Below, one piece after another: positions 1-9,351 of a stretch of DNA of 64,000 bases. The position numbers and the translations under genes were made by a program. Position 1 is the stretch's first letter; each line of letters opens with the position of its first letter. The notes beneath the pieces were generated by a model that was not told the DNA's origin, made no database searches, and saw nothing but the letters and a program-made list of their open reading frames with translations. Source of the stretch: an uncultured Clostridia bacterium (GTDB lineage Bacteria > Bacillota > Clostridia > Christensenellales > UBA1242); the NCBI GenBank assembly GCA_934772045.1, contig CAKVMH010000001.1, positions 322,222-386,221 of the forward strand, written 5' to 3'.

Positions 1-3000
1 AATGTAACAGTAACTTTATCTGGTTACACAAATGTAACATACAACATCACTGGTAACACAGGTAAAGATGCTGGCACATACTATTTAACCATTGTAGGTA
101 CAGGCAACTTCACAGGGAAAAAAGAAGGCATTAAATGGACAATTAACAAAGCAACTTTAATTAATTCCGACTTCCCTTATATTAGTGCAGATGAGCATCT
201 AGTTTACAATGGTAACACTCAATCACCAACATGGCAAAATTTCGACGAAACTAAGTGGCAAAAAGCAGAAGGCTACCAAGCAACAGACGCAGGCAACTAC
301 ACTGCTAAATTTATACCAACGTCAAATTATCAATTGGACGGTGCAGAGTGTGTTGAAGTAGAATGGAGCATTGCTAAGGCTATCCTAACAGTTACAGCAA
401 AAAATGAGGAAGTTACTTATGGTGACGCTTTGCCAAGCTACACCTATTCAATAACAGGCTTTGTAAATGATGGCGAAACAGTTGCTAATCTAACAAAACA
501 ACCTAGTGCAACATGCAATTACACATTGTATGGTGATGTAAATGATGGTAGTTACACCATAACAGTTAGTGGCGGTGAAGCAAAGAACTATACATTCACA
601 TACATCAATGCAACACTTACCGTTAATAAACGCGTAGTGACAGTTGAATGGCAAACCGAAAAAACATTCACTTACGACGGTAAGGAACATAGCGTAACTG
701 CCACAATCGGTAACCGTGTAAATGACGATGAAGTTGACTTTGTTTATGAAAACAACACTGCAACAGACGAAGGCGCATGGACTGCACGCATCACTGGTTT
801 AACTGGTGCAAAAGCAGACAATTATGCTTTACCAACAGAAGGTTTAACATTAGATTGGTCTATTGGTTCAGCTGAAATTGATTGTAAACCAACAGGTTAT
901 GAAGGTGTTTACGACGGCAAAGAACACACTGGTTCAGTTACGGTTAACATACCTTCAACAGGTGCAACCATTATGTACAGTTTAGACAAAACAACTTACG
1001 ACTCTAGCGTTTGCCCAAGCGTTAAAGATGTTAAATACACAAATGGTGAAGTGGACAGCTACACAGTTTACTTCCAAATCACAGCATTTAACTATAAGAA
1101 GAAAACTGGTAAATTCACAATCAAAATAAAACCTCGCACTTTGACAGTAAAACCAGACGCTTTAAGTAAAACTTATGGCGATGTTGACCCTAAACTTACT
1201 TATACTTACTCAGGCAATGTGGAAGGTGAAACACCTGACTTTGAAGGCGTGTTGACAAGGGTAACTGGCGAAGATGTTGGTACATATCCAATTTCTGTTG
1301 GCTCATTGAAATTGATTGATAACGGCACATTCCTTGCAAACAACTATGAGTTTAAGTTTACTGAAGGTGTGTTGTTTACAATTAACCCACAAACAACAAT
1401 CACAAGCGTGGAAATTGTATACACAACTGAAGCACCAAACACACCATTTGTTTATGACGGAACAGAAAAATCACCTGCTGGCGTTATTGTTAAAGTGAAT
1501 GGTAAAGAATTGACAAAAGACGTAGACTACACAATTTCAGGAACTTTATCTGCAATCTATGCAAACGAAGATGGTTACACAATTGAAGTTACTGGTGTAA
1601 ACAACTATGAAGGTGCAAGTTACAATGATGTTAAATGGTTTATAAATAAGGCAGAAATTGTTGCCCCAACAAAACCAAATGACAAAACTTACAATAGTTT
1701 AGAACAAGCACATGGCATTTCAGTTCCGGAACATACTTCTACCGTTGAGGGAAACAGCACATTGAAAGCGACAAACGCCGGCAGTTATACAGTTGAATTT
1801 AAACTTGACGACATAGGCAACTACAAATGGTCAGACGGCACAGTTGGAAATAAAACTGTAACTTGGGTAATAAATCCTTACGATTTGACAAATGCAACAA
1901 TCGATAATATTGGAGAACAAAGTTTCACAGGAAAACCTTTAACCCCAGCCCCAACAGTCATAGCACATGGCACGGTGTTGGAATCAGGCAAACAAATTGT
2001 ATGTGAATATGCTAATAACACTGATGTGGGCATTGCAACAGTTACAATTCGTCCAAATAACAGCAACTATACAAACTCTCAAACAAAAGAATTTAACATC
2101 GTTGCATCATCGGCAAGTTTTGTTGTTAATAATAAAACAGTTTTTTACAACGGTGAAGAACACACAATCGACCCAGCAACAAATGTTAAGGGTGGAGTTG
2201 TTAAATACAGCCTAGATCAATCAAATTGGAGTGAAACATTACCAACAAAAGTTGATGCAGGCGTATACACAATTTATTGTAAACTTGAAACAAATGCAGG
2301 TTATGAAATTAGTGATGCAGAAAAACAAGCAACACTTACAATTTTAAGGAAACTAATTGCAGTTCCAACAGCAATTGAAGGCTTAGTTTATAATGGCGAG
2401 AGCCAAACAGGTGTCAACTCAGGTGAAGGTTACACATTGACTGGCGATACTGCTATAAATGCAGGCAGTCACACCGCGATTGCAACGCTAGACAAAAACC
2501 ACAAATGGAACGACACTGACTCTTTGAATAATAGGGAAATCAGTTGGATAATTGAACAATTCGATTTAGGTTATGCAACAATAGGCGAAGTTCCTGCACA
2601 AGAATTTACAGGTGACCCTATTGAACCAAAGCCAACCGTTACGGTTAAATTGATTGGCGATGTTGAAACAGAATTAACCCTAGGCACAGATTTTGTTTAC
2701 AGCTACGAAAACAACAAAAATGCAGGCATAAAAACAGCAAAAGTTACAATTAAGGCAGTTGAAAATGCTGAATGCAACTTTAAAAATAGTCAGTCGATTA
2801 TGTTTACAATTACAAAAGGCATTGTGGAAAAACCAACAGCAATTGAAGGCTTAGTTTATAATGGCGACATTCAAAAAGGTGTTACATTCAATGAAAATGC
2901 AGGCTTAACTATCACAGGCACAACAAGTGAAACAAACGCAGGCAAGTATAGTGCCACATTCACACTTGATAATAACCACGTGTGGGCTGATGGTACAGGT

Positions 3001-5808
3001 GATCCGGTAACTATTAAATGGGAAATTAAACAATTAACAGTAATCGTTACATGGGGCGAACAAATAGAATGGACATATGACGGAAATCCTCATGCACCTA
3101 CAGCAACAGCAATCGGTGCAAAAGGTGTGGAATTAAATCTAACAATTTTAGGCGAACAAATAAATGCGTCGAATGAAATGTACACTGCAAGTGCAAGTTT
3201 AGCTGAAGAACTTGATAAACAGAACTACATTTTAGAAAACACAACTGCTAAATTTAAAATTAACCCAGCAAAAATCGACAAATTTGAACTTGAACAAGTT
3301 GAATTTGATTACACAGGCAATGAAATAAAAGTTAAAATTAAATCAGTTAAAGCTGGCAAATTAGACGCGACTTATGAAAAGGACGTATCTAAAACGAGTG
3401 TGTGGAGTGCAACCAACGCTGACACGTACAGTGCAACAGTAATTGGTACTGGCAATTTCACAGGTAGCAAAGATGTTGCTTGGAAAATTAAACCAAAAGT
3501 AATCGTATTTAGGCTTGTGTTGAGCCATGAAGGCATGACAGAAGACAACAAACTGACATACATTGCAAAAGATTATACAATAAATGTGGCTGTCTACGAC
3601 GGTGATAAATTATTGTCAGATTCTGAATATGACATTCAAGGTAATATCGCTAGTGAAGTTGGCGAATATAAAGTTAATGTTATCGGTAAACACAACTATG
3701 CAGGTTCAAGTGCTACAGCAAATTGGGAAATTATTAAAATTCAAGTTGATGTCCCAACTTACAATAGTTTGAGTTTAAGTTACAATGGTAAGGCTCAAGG
3801 GCCAGAAATTGTTCATGATTCAAAAGCAATTAGCATTATCCGTGAATATCAAGTAATCGGCGGAACTGGTTATACAACAACCACGGAAGCAACTGAATAT
3901 GCTGATGATTATTACTATATCGTATTTAAGTTGAACGACACCAAACATTACGAATGGAAAACAACTGACGATGAAGCAATCAGTGTTAACGGTGAATTTG
4001 TAATTGTGAAATGGTCAATTGTTCCAACCGAATTAACTGACGCAATGGTATCATTGGAATATTCTTCAATCCGTTTTGACGGCAATGAAAAACAGCCTAA
4101 AGTAACCGTTCAAATTGATGGCACTGTAATCCCAGTAGGAAACTATTCAGTTAAATATGCTAACAATACAAATGTTGGCACAGCGACTGTAACCATAACT
4201 GGTAAAAATAGTTTGTATGGCGCAGTTGAAAAGCAATTTATAATCTCTGAAACAGGTTATAACATTAATTATGTCTGTGGCGAAGGCGTTTCACCTGTTG
4301 AAAACGTAGGCACTTACGATGTCAGTGCAGACGACCAAAAAATTAACTTAAATTCACCTTCTAGGACAGGGTATGTTTTAGACGGTTGGACAATTTCAGG
4401 CGACAATGCAGAAGCACAAATTTTAACTGAAACAAAAGGCAACCAGAAAGTGTATAAATTGTTTATTCCTAAAAACTCATATGGGCACATTACTTTAACT
4501 GCTGAGTGGAAAGCACAAGTTTATGCAATCACTTACAAGTTAAATGATGGCACGGTTGAAGGGCAAAACCCAGTTTCATACACAATTGAAACTGAGGATT
4601 TCACCTTAATTAACCCAACAAAATCAGGTTATAAGTTCATAGGTTGGACTTGGACAAGTGAAGGTAACTTCGGTTCAACTGACAAAGAAACAATTGATGT
4701 TACAGTTAATAAAGGCAGTTATGGTCACATCGTGTTCACCGCGAACTTCATGGAAGTTTATGAAGTTGTGTTCACAGTTTCATTCCCAGCGTCAGTTGCA
4801 GATAGATATGTTAAGTTTGCGGAATTTGGTTCAGAGTTAGATGCTTCTAACCCAGACGCCAAACCTTTGAATGAATTTGTTTATGGCATTTCAGTTGAAG
4901 GCGCTAACGAGTTGACAATTGACACACGATCAACAGTAAATGGCATAACAACAATCACATTCAATTCGGTTGATGTTGGCAAAGATTCATATGTTGCAAC
5001 AACAGCATACACATCTTTAAGCACCGGCAATAAGTTGGAGTTGATTAACTTCTATTACAAAACTGCTGACACATGGGCAAGCAATTCACAACCAGTTAAA
5101 GCATTGAATTATGGTTCAACCACAGGTCGAAAACAAATTTCTGGTTCAATGGGTGTTAAAGTTGAATTCTTCACAGCATACTTGTTTGAGTTTGCAAGTG
5201 ATTCAAAAGTAAAACTTTCAGATGTGACATTTGACAAAAATGACGCATTCATGGAAACATTGAATGAGAAATATTACATTCGCGAAGGCGCTTCATGGTC
5301 ATTTAAGTTTGATAAATCTAACCTTAAATTAGACTGGGAAGCACTGGTAGGTGTACGTTACAATGTGATTGACTTAAAGTCAAAAGAAAATTTAACTGGC
5401 GTAATTAACACTGGTAATGACTACTTTGCTTATGACGAATCTGGCGTGTATACAGTTACTGGCTTAGGACAAGTTTTGAGTTTGGAAGAAATTATTAAAA
5501 CTCCGCTTAACTTGGAAATTCTAGATAACACATCATTTGGTCAAATCAGTTTAATTTCACAAGATGGCGTTGTTAAACGTGGCGTTGAAGGGACAACTAT
5601 TAAGGTTTATGACGGCAGTTGGACATTGTCTTTCTTAGGCAACAAAAAACCTGAAACAATCGAAGATGTGGCTAAATTATTTGGTAAAACGACTACAACA
5701 TGGCAAGAAACAGTTGGCTCAGTTGACTCTGGCGTAATTTACAACTTTACGCTTGTTGATAACAATGGCGCATTCCAACTTAAAATTGAACTTGACACGA
5801 TCGTTTAA
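1..5808 (+). CDS. Giant MBG-repeat surface protein, 5'-truncated
   Basis: The frame is open from the first base, so the start lies outside the window; 1,935 residues are visible, ending in TAA. Most of it is tandem immunoglobulin-like modules of the MBG/YDG type, recognised by recurring phrases such as 'YDGKEH', 'VYNGESQ', 'NAGSHTA', 'GTGNFTG', 'NKTVTWVI' and 'NNTNVGTATVTI' about every 75-80 residues (visible residues 1-1415). Two InlB B-repeat (Flg_new) units follow at about 1420-1505 and 1508-1587 ('GYVLDGWTI', 'GYKFIGWTW'). The last ~350 residues match no family I recognise. No LPXTG motif or C-terminal membrane segment is seen, so the mode of surface attachment is unclear; the N-terminus that would hold a signal peptide is missing. 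The likely role, an extended extracellular stalk or adhesin, is inferred from these domain families. A terminator lies about 120 nt downstream. Confidence 0.85.
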   Translation, partial: NVTVTLSGYTNVTYNITGNTGKDAGTYYLTIVGTGNFTGKKEGIKWTINKATLINSDFPYISADEHLVYNGNTQSPTWQNFDETKWQKAEGYQATDAGNYTAKFIPTSNYQLDGAECVEVEWSIAKAILTVTAKNEEVTYGDALPSYTYSITGFVNDGETVANLTKQPSATCNYTLYGDVNDGSYTITVSGGEAKNYTFTYINATLTVNKRVVTVEWQTEKTFTYDGKEHSVTATIGNRVNDDEVDFVYENNTATDEGAWTARITGLTGAKADNYALPTEGLTLDWSIGSAEIDCKPTGYEGVYDGKEHTGSVTVNIPSTGATIMYSLDKTTYDSSVCPSVKDVKYTNGEVDSYTVYFQITAFNYKKKTGKFTIKIKPRTLTVKPDALSKTYGDVDPKLTYTYSGNVEGETPDFEGVLTRVTGEDVGTYPISVGSLKLIDNGTFLANNYEFKFTEGVLFTINPQTTITSVEIVYTTEAPNTPFVYDGTEKSPAGVIVKVNGKELTKDVDYTISGTLSAIYANEDGYTIEVTGVNNYEGASYNDVKWFINKAEIVAPTKPNDKTYNSLEQAHGISVPEHTSTVEGNSTLKATNAGSYTVEFKLDDIGNYKWSDGTVGNKTVTWVINPYDLTNATIDNIGEQSFTGKPLTPAPTVIAHGTVLESGKQIVCEYANNTDVGIATVTIRPNNSNYTNSQTKEFNIVASSASFVVNNKTVFYNGEEHTIDPATNVKGGVVKYSLDQSNWSETLPTKVDAGVYTIYCKLETNAGYEISDAEKQATLTILRKLIAVPTAIEGLVYNGESQTGVNSGEGYTLTGDTAINAGSHTAIATLDKNHKWNDTDSLNNREISWIIEQFDLGYATIGEVPAQEFTGDPIEPKPTVTVKLIGDVETELTLGTDFVYSYENNKNAGIKTAKVTIKAVENAECNFKNSQSIMFTITKGIVEKPTAIEGLVYNGDIQKGVTFNENAGLTITGTTSETNAGKYSATFTLDNNHVWADGTGDPVTIKWEIKQLTVIVTWGEQIEWTYDGNPHAPTATAIGAKGVELNLTILGEQINASNEMYTASASLAEELDKQNYILENTTAKFKINPAKIDKFELEQVEFDYTGNEIKVKIKSVKAGKLDATYEKDVSKTSVWSATNADTYSATVIGTGNFTGSKDVAWKIKPKVIVFRLVLSHEGMTEDNKLTYIAKDYTINVAVYDGDKLLSDSEYDIQGNIASEVGEYKVNVIGKHNYAGSSATANWEIIKIQVDVPTYNSLSLSYNGKAQGPEIVHDSKAISIIREYQVIGGTGYTTTTEATEYADDYYYIVFKLNDTKHYEWKTTDDEAISVNGEFVIVKWSIVPTELTDAMVSLEYSSIRFDGNEKQPKVTVQIDGTVIPVGNYSVKYANNTNVGTATVTITGKNSLYGAVEKQFIISETGYNINYVCGEGVSPVENVGTYDVSADDQKINLNSPSRTGYVLDGWTISGDNAEAQILTETKGNQKVYKLFIPKNSYGHITLTAEWKAQVYAITYKLNDGTVEGQNPVSYTIETEDFTLINPTKSGYKFIGWTWTSEGNFGSTDKETIDVTVNKGSYGHIVFTANFMEVYEVVFTVSFPASVADRYVKFAEFGSELDASNPDAKPLNEFVYGISVEGANELTIDTRSTVNGITTITFNSVDVGKDSYVATTAYTSLSTGNKLELINFYYKTADTWASNSQPVKALNYGSTTGRKQISGSMGVKVEFFTAYLFEFASDSKVKLSDVTFDKNDAFMETLNEKYYIREGASWSFKFDKSNLKLDWEALVGVRYNVIDLKSKENLTGVINTGNDYFAYDESGVYTVTGLGQVLSLEEIIKTPLNLEILDNTSFGQISLISQDGVVKRGVEGTTIKVYDGSWTLSFLGNKKPETIEDVAKLFGKTTTTWQETVGSVDSGVIYNFTLVDNNGAFQLKIELDTIV
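2365..2867 (+). repeat. In-frame exact 35-bp direct repeat inside the MBG gene
   Basis: Positions 2365-2399 and 2833-2867 are identical over 35 bases and lie 468 bp (156 codons) apart in the same frame. Both encode the phrase 'PTAIEGLVYNGD/E' at the start of an MBG module. Perfect DNA identity inside otherwise diverged modules suggests recent duplication or gene conversion. Confidence 0.85.
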
Positions 5809-5929
5809 TAAAATGATTATAAAAACTAGAATGTAAAGCATTAGCTAATGTTAGCAAAAATGTTTAGCATTAAAGTTAACTTACTGGCTTTAAATCAAAT
5901 TTTGATGTTTTAGCATTAAAACAATACAA

Positions 5930-5957
5930 AAAATCCACGGTTTTCCGTGGATTTTTT
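5930..5957 (+). terminator. Rho-independent terminator
   Basis: A perfect 10-bp stem (AAATCCACGG / CCGTGGATTT) with a TTTT loop is followed by a T run. It serves the MBG surface-protein gene; an A run on the left side means it could also work on the minus strand. Confidence 0.85.
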
Positions 5958-5970
5958 TGTGCTCCTATTA

Positions 5971-5996
5971 TCTGCATAACAAGGGTTGAAACTGTA
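5971..5996 (-). other. Possible decayed tRNA 3'-arm fragment
   Basis: Read on the minus strand, this 26-nt stretch matches the T-arm and 3' acceptor part of the neighbouring tRNA-Leu at about 18 of 26 positions by eye, including a TTCAA T-loop core. The 5' part of a tRNA is not visible. It may be a remnant of a duplicated tRNA or attachment site, or coincidence. Confidence 0.25.
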
Positions 5997-6030
5997 GGTT
6001 CATGTCCGTTTATTGTGTTAAACAAAAATA

Positions 6031-6052
6031 AAAAACTAGGCTTAATGCCTAG
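6031..6052 (-). terminator. Terminator of tRNA-Leu
   Basis: On the minus strand, CTAGGC-ATTAA-GCCTAG is followed by a run of T just downstream of the tRNA 3' end. Confidence 0.8.
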
Positions 6053-6061
6053 AATGGTTTT

Positions 6062-6148
6062 TGGTGCGGATAACAGGACTTGAACCTGCAAGAATGTTAC
6101 TTCACAAGATCCTTAGTCTTGCGCGTCTGCCAATTCCGCCATATCCGC
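6062..6148 (-). tRNA. tRNA-Leu, anticodon AAG
   Basis: The minus strand folds as a class II tRNA: acceptor stem GCGGATA/TATCCGC, discriminator A and encoded CCA (6062-6064), D-stem GCG/CGC, anticodon stem CAAGA/TCTTG with loop CTAAGGA, long variable arm, and T-arm with TTCAAGT loop. The length of 87 nt fits tRNA-Leu. Anticodon bases 34-36 read AAG, decoding CUU, a codon used often in this window. An A at position 34 is uncommon in bacterial tRNA-Leu and would normally imply deamination to inosine. Confidence 0.93.
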
Positions 6149-6395
6149 ATGTAATTAAGATAAGGTAGCTTTAACACAAACCAAACTTTTTGCGCAAGAC
6201 TTATAGGAGTCCCTTTAAAGGATAACCATTTTTCTGCCAAATTTTACATTAGGCTTAAGTTTGTATTAATGTTGTTTTTTAATTGCAAATTACATTTGCT
6301 GTCCAATAAGTTAGCACAAAAAAAGCCAATTGTCAAGTTATTGTTGCGATTTTAGGCTAAAGTTTAAATAAAATTTTTAAATTAACCAAATTCGT

Positions 6396-6425
6396 TTGTG
6401 AAAATTAGATTGTTTTTGCTATAAT
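6396..6425 (+). promoter_or_regulatory. Promoter of nucleoside hydrolase-pgsA
   Basis: TTGTGA, 18-bp spacer, TATAAT, with an extended TGC before the -10. The rest of the intergenic stretch 6149-6395 shows no gene. Confidence 0.8.
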
Positions 6426-6455
6426 ACTCAAACAAGGATTTTTAACGGAGTTGAT

Positions 6456-7409
6456 ATGGCTGAAAAACTTCATTGCATAATAGACACAGACCCCGGGGTT
6501 GATGACTCCGCCGCTATTTCATTGACATTGTATGATGAATTTGTGGACATTGATTTAATAACCACAGTTGCTGGTAATTTGGATTTAAAATCGGTTACGC
6601 GCAACGCTTTGCATTTGTTGGAAAAGTTTAATCGCACCGACATTCCGCTTGCAATGGGTGCAGATAAACCTATGGAAAGGGAAAGCAAAGACGCAAAATT
6701 TATACATCAAGCGCAAGGTATGGGTGGTTACACACCACCTAAAACGGTCAAATTAAAGCCGCTAGATAAGCCTGCGGTTGAAGCGATGTATGAAACGATT
6801 AATCGTTATGCTGGCAACATTTGTATTGTGGCATTGGGGCCACAAACGAATTTGGGATATTTGCTTTTGGCACACCCAGATGTTAAAAACAAGGTTAAGC
6901 ACATTTACTGCGAAGGCTGTGCTCCATTCGGTTGGAAAAGTGAAGGTAAGTGGACTGAATACATATCATTCAACGCGTCAAGCGACCCAGAAGCGTTCGA
7001 CATTGTGATGAAAAGTGGCATTCCAGTTACAATTGTTCCATCTCGCATGGGGCGGGACCTTGCAAATTTCACAGAAAAAGAAGTTTACGATATTGGCAAA
7101 ATCAACGATGTTGGCAGGTTTATTTGTGAAATGTACAGCGGTTATTGGGAACATGGCTACATGGACAGGCGCATTGCGACAAACGACACATGTGCAGTTC
7201 TAAACATGCGTTGCCCAAGCCTTTTCAAAACCATAGGCGTTGATATTGAAATAGACAAAGACGCTATGCCAGGCAAAACCACCATAGTTAAAAACAAAAA
7301 AAGCCACATTCAGTTGGTTACAAAAGTAAACCGCAAAAAGTTGCATAAATTCTATTTTGATGCTGTAAGAAAATTAAATAGGTTCACTTTTTATAAAAAA
7401 GGAGAGTAA
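6456..7409 (+). CDS. Inosine/uridine-preferring nucleoside hydrolase family protein
   Basis: This 317-residue protein has the family's usual length and its hallmark N-terminal calcium/ribose site DTDPGVDD (residues 10-17), the LGPQTNL segment (127-133) and NASSDPEA (173-180). The family hydrolyses ribonucleosides to base and ribose in salvage. In the C-terminal motif the usual His-Asp pair reads Asn243-Asp244 ('TNDTCAV'). The His protonates the leaving base in the characterised inosine-uridine enzymes, so substrate range or activity may differ. A GGAG site precedes ATG, and pgsA starts 5 nt after the stop, so the two are co-transcribed from the extended -10 promoter. No signal peptide is seen; it is cytoplasmic. 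Family assignment is firm; substrate is not known. Confidence 0.9.
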   Translation: MAEKLHCIIDTDPGVDDSAAISLTLYDEFVDIDLITTVAGNLDLKSVTRNALHLLEKFNRTDIPLAMGADKPMERESKDAKFIHQAQGMGGYTPPKTVKLKPLDKPAVEAMYETINRYAGNICIVALGPQTNLGYLLLAHPDVKNKVKHIYCEGCAPFGWKSEGKWTEYISFNASSDPEAFDIVMKSGIPVTIVPSRMGRDLANFTEKEVYDIGKINDVGRFICEMYSGYWEHGYMDRRIATNDTCAVLNMRCPSLFKTIGVDIEIDKDAMPGKTTIVKNKKSHIQLVTKVNRKKLHKFYFDAVRKLNRFTFYKKGE

Positions 7410-7414
7410 TTAAC

Positions 7415-8017
7415 ATGAATTTACCTAACAAATTGACCATGCTTCGCATAATTTTAATTCCATTTATGATGTTCTTTTATTTGGCATCATTCATTCCGTT
7501 CGGCATCGGCAAGATCGTTGCAACTGTAATTTTCATTGTTGCATCTTTAACCGACCTTTTGGACGGCAAAATTGCCCGTAAATATAATTTAGTTACCGAT
7601 TTAGGCAAATTCCTTGACCCAATTGCGGATAAATTGTTAACAGCAACTGCATTTTTGCTTATTATGGCAGACGGCACATTGCCAGCACCATGGGGTGTAA
7701 TTGTTGTTGCTATCATCATCGCGCGTGAATATACCGTAAGTGCGCTTAGGCAAATTGCTGGCACGAAAGGCATTGTTTTGGCAGCGGACATGTGGGGCAA
7801 AATTAAAACTGTTGTGCAAATGATTGCTTTGCCAACATGTTTCCTTGTTGCATATTTAAATTGTGCAGGTTTTGCAAGCACAACTGCCATTTTGGTTGTT
7901 TCAATCGTTAGCTATGTCCTTGTCGGTTTGGCTACTGTGCTTACTGTTATGTCTGGCATACATTATTTGGTTAAAAATCGCGAATGTTTTAAAGATGACA
8001 GCAAAAAACAAGGTTAA
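7415..8017 (+). CDS. pgsA: CDP-diacylglycerol-glycerol-3-phosphate 3-phosphatidyltransferase
   Basis: This enzyme transfers the phosphatidyl group from CDP-diacylglycerol to glycerol-3-phosphate, the committed step of phosphatidylglycerol synthesis in the membrane. The 200-residue protein has the complete CDP-alcohol phosphotransferase signature D-x2-DG-x2-AR-x8-G-x3-D-x3-D (starting 'DLLDGKIAR', residues about 47-70) and several hydrophobic helices before and after it. Its GGAGAG site lies within the end of the upstream hydrolase gene. The pgsA-recA neighbourhood is widely conserved in Bacillota, often with cinA between them; cinA is absent here. Confidence 0.93.
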   Translation: MNLPNKLTMLRIILIPFMMFFYLASFIPFGIGKIVATVIFIVASLTDLLDGKIARKYNLVTDLGKFLDPIADKLLTATAFLLIMADGTLPAPWGVIVVAIIIAREYTVSALRQIAGTKGIVLAADMWGKIKTVVQMIALPTCFLVAYLNCAGFASTTAILVVSIVSYVLVGLATVLTVMSGIHYLVKNRECFKDDSKKQG

Positions 8018-8045
8018 TATTATTTAAAATTTGTCGAACAAATGT

Positions 8046-8074
8046 TTGACAAATTCTTTTTTTACAGTTATAAT
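8046..8074 (+). promoter_or_regulatory. Consensus promoter of small membrane protein-recA
   Basis: TTGACA, 17-bp spacer, TATAAT: a perfect vegetative-type promoter 21 nt before the small gene's start. Confidence 0.9.
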
Positions 8075-8095
8075 TATTTCATATTTGGAGGATTT

Positions 8096-8335
8096 ATGGG
8101 TAAAAAAATTAAATCTAAAACCAGCATTATTTTAGATGCTTGTTGTGGCATTTTGATGTTGGTTTGCAGTATGGCATATGTCCTTATTGGCATAATCGCA
8201 AAAGTTTGGCACCCAACTTGGATAATTGTGGTTGCTGGTGGGTTTGTGTGCGCTATTATCGGCATTGTTAAGGACACAATTACAAACATTAAATCAGTTG
8301 ACGAAACGAAAAATGAAACCACCAAGGAAGAGTAA
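8096..8335 (+). CDS. Small two-helix membrane protein of unknown function
   Basis: This 79-residue protein starts at the ATG preceded by TTGGAGG at 8086-8091; upstream in-frame codons fall inside the promoter and are rejected as starts. It has a basic N-terminus (GKKIKSK), two hydrophobic segments (roughly residues 10-35 and 41-58) and a charged C-terminal tail rich in Glu, Lys and Thr. No family is recognised. Its stop is 9 nt before recA, so recA expression depends on the same consensus promoter. The conserved-looking arrangement suggests a membrane accessory gene riding in the recA operon; no role in recombination can be inferred from the sequence. Confidence 0.8.
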   Translation: MGKKIKSKTSIILDACCGILMLVCSMAYVLIGIIAKVWHPTWIIVVAGGFVCAIIGIVKDTITNIKSVDETKNETTKEE

Positions 8336-8344
8336 GGAGAGTTT

Positions 8345-9337
8345 ATGACAGAAGATAGGAAAAAATCATTAGAAGCAGCAATTGCACAAATTGAAAAACA
8401 ATATGGCAAAGGTTCAATCATCAAAATGGACGAAACCAATTATGGCGACGGCATTGAAGTTATCCCAACTGGGTGTTTGCCACTTGATATGGCACTCGGC
8501 GTTGGCGGTTTGCCAAGGGGCAGGATTATCGAAATTTATGGGCCAGAAAGCAGTGGTAAAACTACTGTCGCTTTGCATGTGATTGCGGAAGCACAACGCA
8601 TGGGTGGCACTGCTGCTTTTATTGATGCAGAACACGCCCTTGACCCTATTTACGCTTCAAAATTAGGCGTTGATATTGGCGCTATGTATGTTTCACAACC
8701 AGACACTGGGGAACAGGCACTTGAAATCACTGAACAACTTGTGCGTAGTGGTGGCGTTGATATTGTTGTTATCGACTCAGTCGCTGCACTTACGCCAAAA
8801 GCAGAAATTGATGGCGAAATGGGCGATAGTTTCATTGGCTTGCAAGCCCGCCTTATGAGCCAAGCACTCCGTAAACTTACAGGTGTAACTTCAAAAAGCA
8901 AAACTTTGGTTATCTTCATTAATCAATTGCGTGAAAAAGTTGGTGTTATGTTTGGCAACCCTGAAACAACCCCAGGCGGTAAGGCTCTTAAATTCTATTC
9001 ATCTGTCCGCCTTGATGTAAGGAAAGTTGACACAATCAAAAATGGTCAAGATGTTGTTGGTTCACGCACCCGCGTTAAGGTTGTTAAAAACAAAGTTGCC
9101 CCACCATTCAAAACTGCCGAATTCGACATTGTGTATGGCGAAGGCATTTCACTTTTGGGTTGCTTAATTGACAGTGCAATTGAATGTGACGTTATTGAAA
9201 AGAGTGGCAGTTGGTTCAGTTATAATGGTGATAAAATCGGTCAAGGTAAAGAAAATGTTAAGGCTTTCTTAACTTCTCATCCAGAAATTGCTGACGAAAT
9301 CAACACACAAGTACGCGAAAAACTTTCAAACAAATAA
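8345..9337 (+). CDS. recA: Recombinase RecA
   Basis: RecA forms the ATP-dependent filament on single-stranded DNA for strand exchange and activates LexA autocleavage. Visible landmarks are Walker A GPESSGKTT (66-74), the catalytic Glu in FIDAEHALDP (E96), Walker B VVIDS (141-145) and loop L2 followed by FINQLREKVGVMFGNPETTPGG. At 330 residues it is slightly short because the long acidic C-terminal tail of many RecA proteins is missing; it ends soon after the C-terminal domain. AGGAGAG precedes the ATG. I do not see an obvious LexA box at its promoter. The next gene is recN, also a repair gene. Confidence 0.98.
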   Translation: MTEDRKKSLEAAIAQIEKQYGKGSIIKMDETNYGDGIEVIPTGCLPLDMALGVGGLPRGRIIEIYGPESSGKTTVALHVIAEAQRMGGTAAFIDAEHALDPIYASKLGVDIGAMYVSQPDTGEQALEITEQLVRSGGVDIVVIDSVAALTPKAEIDGEMGDSFIGLQARLMSQALRKLTGVTSKSKTLVIFINQLREKVGVMFGNPETTPGGKALKFYSSVRLDVRKVDTIKNGQDVVGSRTRVKVVKNKVAPPFKTAEFDIVYGEGISLLGCLIDSAIECDVIEKSGSWFSYNGDKIGQGKENVKAFLTSHPEIADEINTQVREKLSNK

Positions 9338-9351
9338 CTAATTCTTTGCTT

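Noticed and set aside
7477..7890. 137-codon minus-strand frame
   Set aside because: It lies antisense to pgsA, which has the full catalytic signature; no ribosome binding site supports it.
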